Below, in pieces: positions 18,690 to 21,909 of a DNA stretch of 21,909 nt; the first letter of the stretch is position 1; the number at the start of each line of letters is the position of its first letter. The notes beneath the pieces are model-generated. The model saw only the letters and a list, made by a program, of their open reading frames with translations, did no database searches and had not been told where the DNA came from. Both the position numbers and the translations under genes were made by a program. This DNA is from Paramacrobiotus richtersi (taxonomy: Eukaryota; Tardigrada; Eutardigrada; Parachela; Macrobiotidae), in the NCBI GenBank assembly GCA_034698045.1, contig JAQGAU010001031.1, forward strand, positions 1 through 21,909. The letters run 5' to 3'.

Positions 18690-21600
18690 ATGATTGCCCC
18701 GCTCTTTTGCATCATGCTTACTGCAGCTGTGGATGGAGTTGTTGTGTTGTTTTTGGTGATGTTCGGCAGGTTCGCCAATGGATTCTGGTAAGCGATGATT
18801 GGATTCCCACGCTCTTGGCAGTCGACTTAAGTATCTGTACTGTGTCCCGTACCGCAGCGCACCAAATTGCAGGTTCATGTCCAGCTTGCCGGTGAGCAGT
18901 CTGTCCTCCAGCGCTAACCGTCTACTAGCCTGGGAAGGCGTGCGGGCGGGCATCGACGAGTGCCAGAATCAGTTCAGAACGCAGCGCTGGAATTGCAGCA
19001 CCATTCACATGGACAACCAGAAGGCGGCCAACCAAGCCAAACTGACCTTACACGGTAACTTTGCCAAGTATAGAGACATTACTTACTAATTGCTGCTTGA
19101 AATCCGTCAGCGTGAGGTTTGGAAAGTTTCTCAATTTATGATTAATTTTACACGCTGTTTTTCAGCTTTTTTTACAACTATTCTTTTACTCTGCAGGATT
19201 AACGAAAATCATAGATGCCTTGAAAACATATAAGTCGCATAAGACGCTATGTAGATACTTGGGTTGATTTAGCTGTGTTCCGACTATATAGTTTATCCCG
19301 GTCCAGCGTACAAGGGTCCACCTAATTAAATTAATCCCCTTATCAATTCTGACTTAATGTTCGCTATGCCTCGATTGATCCCTTATATACACACAAGCAG
19401 CATTAACAACGAAAGGTCAGCGCTGCGCTATCCAGCATTTTTGTCCGATTATAAGTGCGCTGTGATATGTAGACTGCTGCCTTATAGTGGGGTAAAGCGA
19501 GATAAAGGAATTTATGATGTTTTGACGCTAATCTACTTCGTCATCAATCAACAGTGCCATTGTGCTGTTTGTCTGAATGAAGTAACACTCCCTTGACAGA
19601 AGGACTCTTATATAATTTACGACCATTGTAATTAGCTGCCGTTTAGTAAGTCAGTATAACTATATTCTAATCAACGGTGTCGCTTTGCCAACTCACATAC
19701 CACACTGCTGACTGACTGTGAGGATTGAGAAGGGGAATGAGAGTGTGTTAATAAGGAATGCAATCAGCATTCATAGTCATACCGGCCGGTGACTTGTTCG
19801 ATCTACTTGCAATAGTAGTGCAGATATTTACCATCTGACAGCGAATCACTAAGTCTTGTACAATAATCGACAGAAATGGCAGTTTATTTTAGAATTGGAT
19901 AAATTACAGATACAGATACGTAAGTACAGTATACATACGAGTTAACAATCGGTATAATTTTAAAGACTATGGAATTAATTAGTGCGTACACGTAGAAAAT
20001 TCTTGCGCAAAGTAATGACTACTTCGAAGTAGGCGTGATGTGGGCGTAATCTAGTTTGCTCGACGTCTGGTTGTTGATGAATGATTGCTGGTGTACTGCA
20101 GTGGGGACCCGAGAAGGCGCTTTCGTGCAAGCCATCACTTCGGCCGGTGTCGTCAACGCCATCGCGCGCGCCTGCTCCTCGGGGGAGCTGAGCAACTGCT
20201 CCTGCGAGCCGGCCGACAGCGAGCGGCGGAGCAAGGCGCGGGACGAGCGCGGGCAGTTCCAGTGGACGGGCTGCGAGCCGCAGATGACGCGCTTCGCCGT
20301 GCGCTTGGCGCGCAAGTTTGTCGATGCCGGCGAGCGGTCGGAATACACGGCTCAAAGAGACGGCGAGGCGCTCATCAACCTCCACAACAATCGCGCCGGC
20401 CGCAAGGTGAGTGTACGGATCGAGTGATCAACTGGCATAATAATAATGTATTAATGCCCCCCATGCAGCCGACCTATTCCTTGCCTAATAAGGCCAGCCC
20501 GCACGATTGTGGCCTGGCCGGCCACAATCGCGCAGTGCATTAGCTGCTGCACCACATGGCACATCAGGGGCATCTACTGTACTGAATGAACCGTGGCTGG
20601 TCTCTTTATTTCATACTTTCGGTACATAGTGCGAAAGAACAGGAAAAGACGGTGGCGTTAATGCCACCGTCGTAAACACTACAACAAATAAATCTCGTTT
20701 ATATGTTCTCCTCCGTCCATGGTACCGAAAACGGATGCCGCGTTCCCACGCTGGATTTCGAGGGACAGGCGCTGGAGCCGTGGCTGTACTGTCGTCTTAC
20801 ATACGGATGTTACTCGTATTTTGTATAATTATACAAGTTGCTGCATGGATGCAGTCCTGAAGGTGTTGATTTTTCTTGACTGAGAATCGTAATGCGAATG
20901 TCCTGTTATATGCTTGTATTATTTCGAGTGGAGTATTCGTACGAATACCTCTTCAAGAGGGTGTACTATGCGCTCGTATACTGTACAGTGAGTGGTACGT
21001 TTGTGAACTACTTTAAAGTAGTCAATCATGGACGATTGCCTTGTGGTATCTGTATATACACTGTACCATGTGTTGTAGGCGGTGCAGGGCCACTTGAGCA
21101 AGGATTGCAAGTGCCACGGAGTTAGTGGGTCGTGCACGGTCAGGACTTGCTGGAAAACTATGCCGGGCTTCCGGCAGGTTGGTGTGGTTCTCAGGAGAAA
21201 GTACGATCAGGCCAGAAAGGTAACGTTACGTCAGCCCGCTGCATGCTAATTGCCATGACCTTGCAGCTGCAGCATCAGAACTGGAATACAAAAAAGTAGA
21301 TAATAATTACGCTACCATATGCCTAGTGTACAAGATGGGCACGACGTTGTTTCTCTACGCTCTGTAACCTTGTGCATTATATCCTCTTTATATCCGCGTT
21401 GTACAGGTGACCTTATCGGATGCCGAACAAAACTGGAAATCGTTCTTCTCCCGCGCAACCGAGCCACCTCTGAAAAAGAGCGACTTGGTCTTTTACGAAA
21501 AATCTCCAGATTACTGCTTGCCGAATCACTGGCTAGGTGCGTATATATAAATATATAGATAGCTATAGATAAGCAGCCGCATAATATATACAACGACCTG

Positions 21601-21909
21601 AAACACATCGACTTTTTTCAACAGGACAATGGCTCTACGTAAGCACTATAGAATACTTATAATTGATTAATTATTCTGACCAAGAAAAAAATATCTGTAT
21701 AATCGAATAACCTGAATATTAATGAACCTCAAATTAAATACTGAAAGAGACGTTAACCGGAACAAATCTTTGTTTTCAAGTTGTTAATTTTGTGATTGAA
21801 GTTAGTACGCTGCAGCTTTGTTCAGGCTCAGTTGGCACCGGTGGACGCATCTGCAAGGTCAATTCCACAGCGCCCGACAGCTGCGAGATTATGTGCTGCG
21901 GCCGCGGCT
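18690..21909 (+). CDS. Wnt2: Wnt ligand, closest to Wnt2, 5' six exons (3' end outside window)
   Basis: Exons: 18690-18787, 18873-19054, 20102-20406, 21079-21219, 21407-21536 and 21826 to the window edge; 313 codons so far, about 85% of a typical Wnt. Exon 1 begins [19 protein letters not shown], a hydrophobic signal peptide as expected for a secreted ligand, and the splice creates NGFWWFMSS, comparable to the WWYM start of mature Wnt2. Exon 2 has [19 protein letters not shown]. Exon 3 has [44 protein letters not shown] and [11 protein letters not shown]. Exon 4 has [16 protein letters not shown], with Ser 211 at the position palmitoleoylated by Porcupine. Exon 5 has [12 protein letters not shown]. 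Exon 6 has [10 protein letters not shown] and [11 protein letters not shown]. The Wnt2 assignment rests on the SPDYC and DSCE-MCCGRG stretches and WWFM. The segment between WWFM and ECQ is short and lacks the usual two cysteines. Wnts signal through Frizzled/LRP receptors. Confidence 0.88.
20019..20032. repeat. 14-bp perfect palindrome before Wnt exon 3
   Basis: CTACTTCGAAGTAG, in intron 2 of the Wnt gene, 69 bp before exon 3. Similar in shape to the palindrome at 21007-21022 (ACTACTTTAAAGTAGT). Confidence 0.7.
20504..20530. repeat. Hairpin-forming inverted repeat in Wnt intron 3
   Basis: Perfect 11-bp arms CGATTGTGGCC (20504-20514) and GGCCACAATCG (20520-20530) with a 5-base loop. Confidence 0.8.
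20648..20671. repeat. Hairpin-forming inverted repeat in Wnt intron 3
   Basis: Perfect 9-bp arms GACGGTGGC (20648-20656) and GCCACCGTC (20663-20671) around the 6-base loop GTTAAT. Confidence 0.75.
20933..21022. repeat. Cluster of palindromes before Wnt exon 4
   Basis: Three close palindromes: GTATTCGTACGAATAC (20933-20948), CCTCTTCAAGAGG (20948-20960, odd centre) and ACTACTTTAAAGTAGT (21007-21022). The last ends 56 nt before exon 4. Confidence 0.7.

Noticed and set aside
18256-18953. Minus-strand open frames of 73-110 codons near the Wnt start
   Set aside because: They overlap the Wnt signal-peptide exon and exon 2 or the SINE-like region, with no recognisable domain.
20085-20543. A 152-codon Arg/Ala-rich frame and its minus-strand counterparts
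   Set aside because: These are alternative frames of the GC-rich Wnt exon 3, whose Wnt frame is unambiguous.

Overview
The window is nuclear DNA of an invertebrate-type animal. Genes are split by short GT...AG introns, donors are often GTACGY or GTAAGT, and two host genes belong to animal families. These are a full-length LRRC43-type leucine-rich-repeat gene (10 exons, 653 aa) and the first six exons of a Wnt gene closest to Wnt2. The species cannot be named from the sequence.

Layout: 1-171 is the 3' end of an unidentified gene on +. LRRC43 occupies 1012-5513 on +; its seventh intron carries an array of about six 81-bp repeats. The spacer 5514-7556 holds a MITE-like element related to that array. 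From 7557 to 17854 lies a roughly 10.3-kb mobile element with four intron-bearing genes: A (+, 434 aa, zinc-finger-like), B (+, 122 aa, charged coiled coil with a basic tail), C (-, 920 aa, CACTA/EnSpm Tnp2-like transposase) and D (+, 14 or so exons, about 640-670 aa, nuclear-protein-like). All four read open once introns are removed, so the copy looks intact and probably young. The Wnt gene follows at 18690 on + and runs off the end.

The outstanding signal is a 14-bp palindrome, consensus GTYAGAGCTCTRAC. It occurs about 22 times between 7557 and 17854, roughly every 490 bp, and I found none outside that interval. The first and last copies define the apparent limits of the element. Most copies lie inside coding exons and use all three reading frames, so the constraint acts on the DNA or RNA and not on a peptide. 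Two copies carry a paired change that keeps the palindrome symmetric. Three intronic copies sit just before 3' splice sites and supply a branch-point-like CTCTAAC/T. This suggests a dispersed, self-specific recognition site read by an element-encoded protein (A or D are candidates), comparable in logic to the dispersed motifs bound by VANC proteins in plant VANDAL elements, but here written through the genes themselves.

Gene D is also unusual: nine consecutive small exons are all multiples of three and all flanked by phase-1 introns. Exon models were assembled by hand from splice consensus and frame; totals divide by three for LRRC43, A, B, C and D, which supports them. No transcript data were available.
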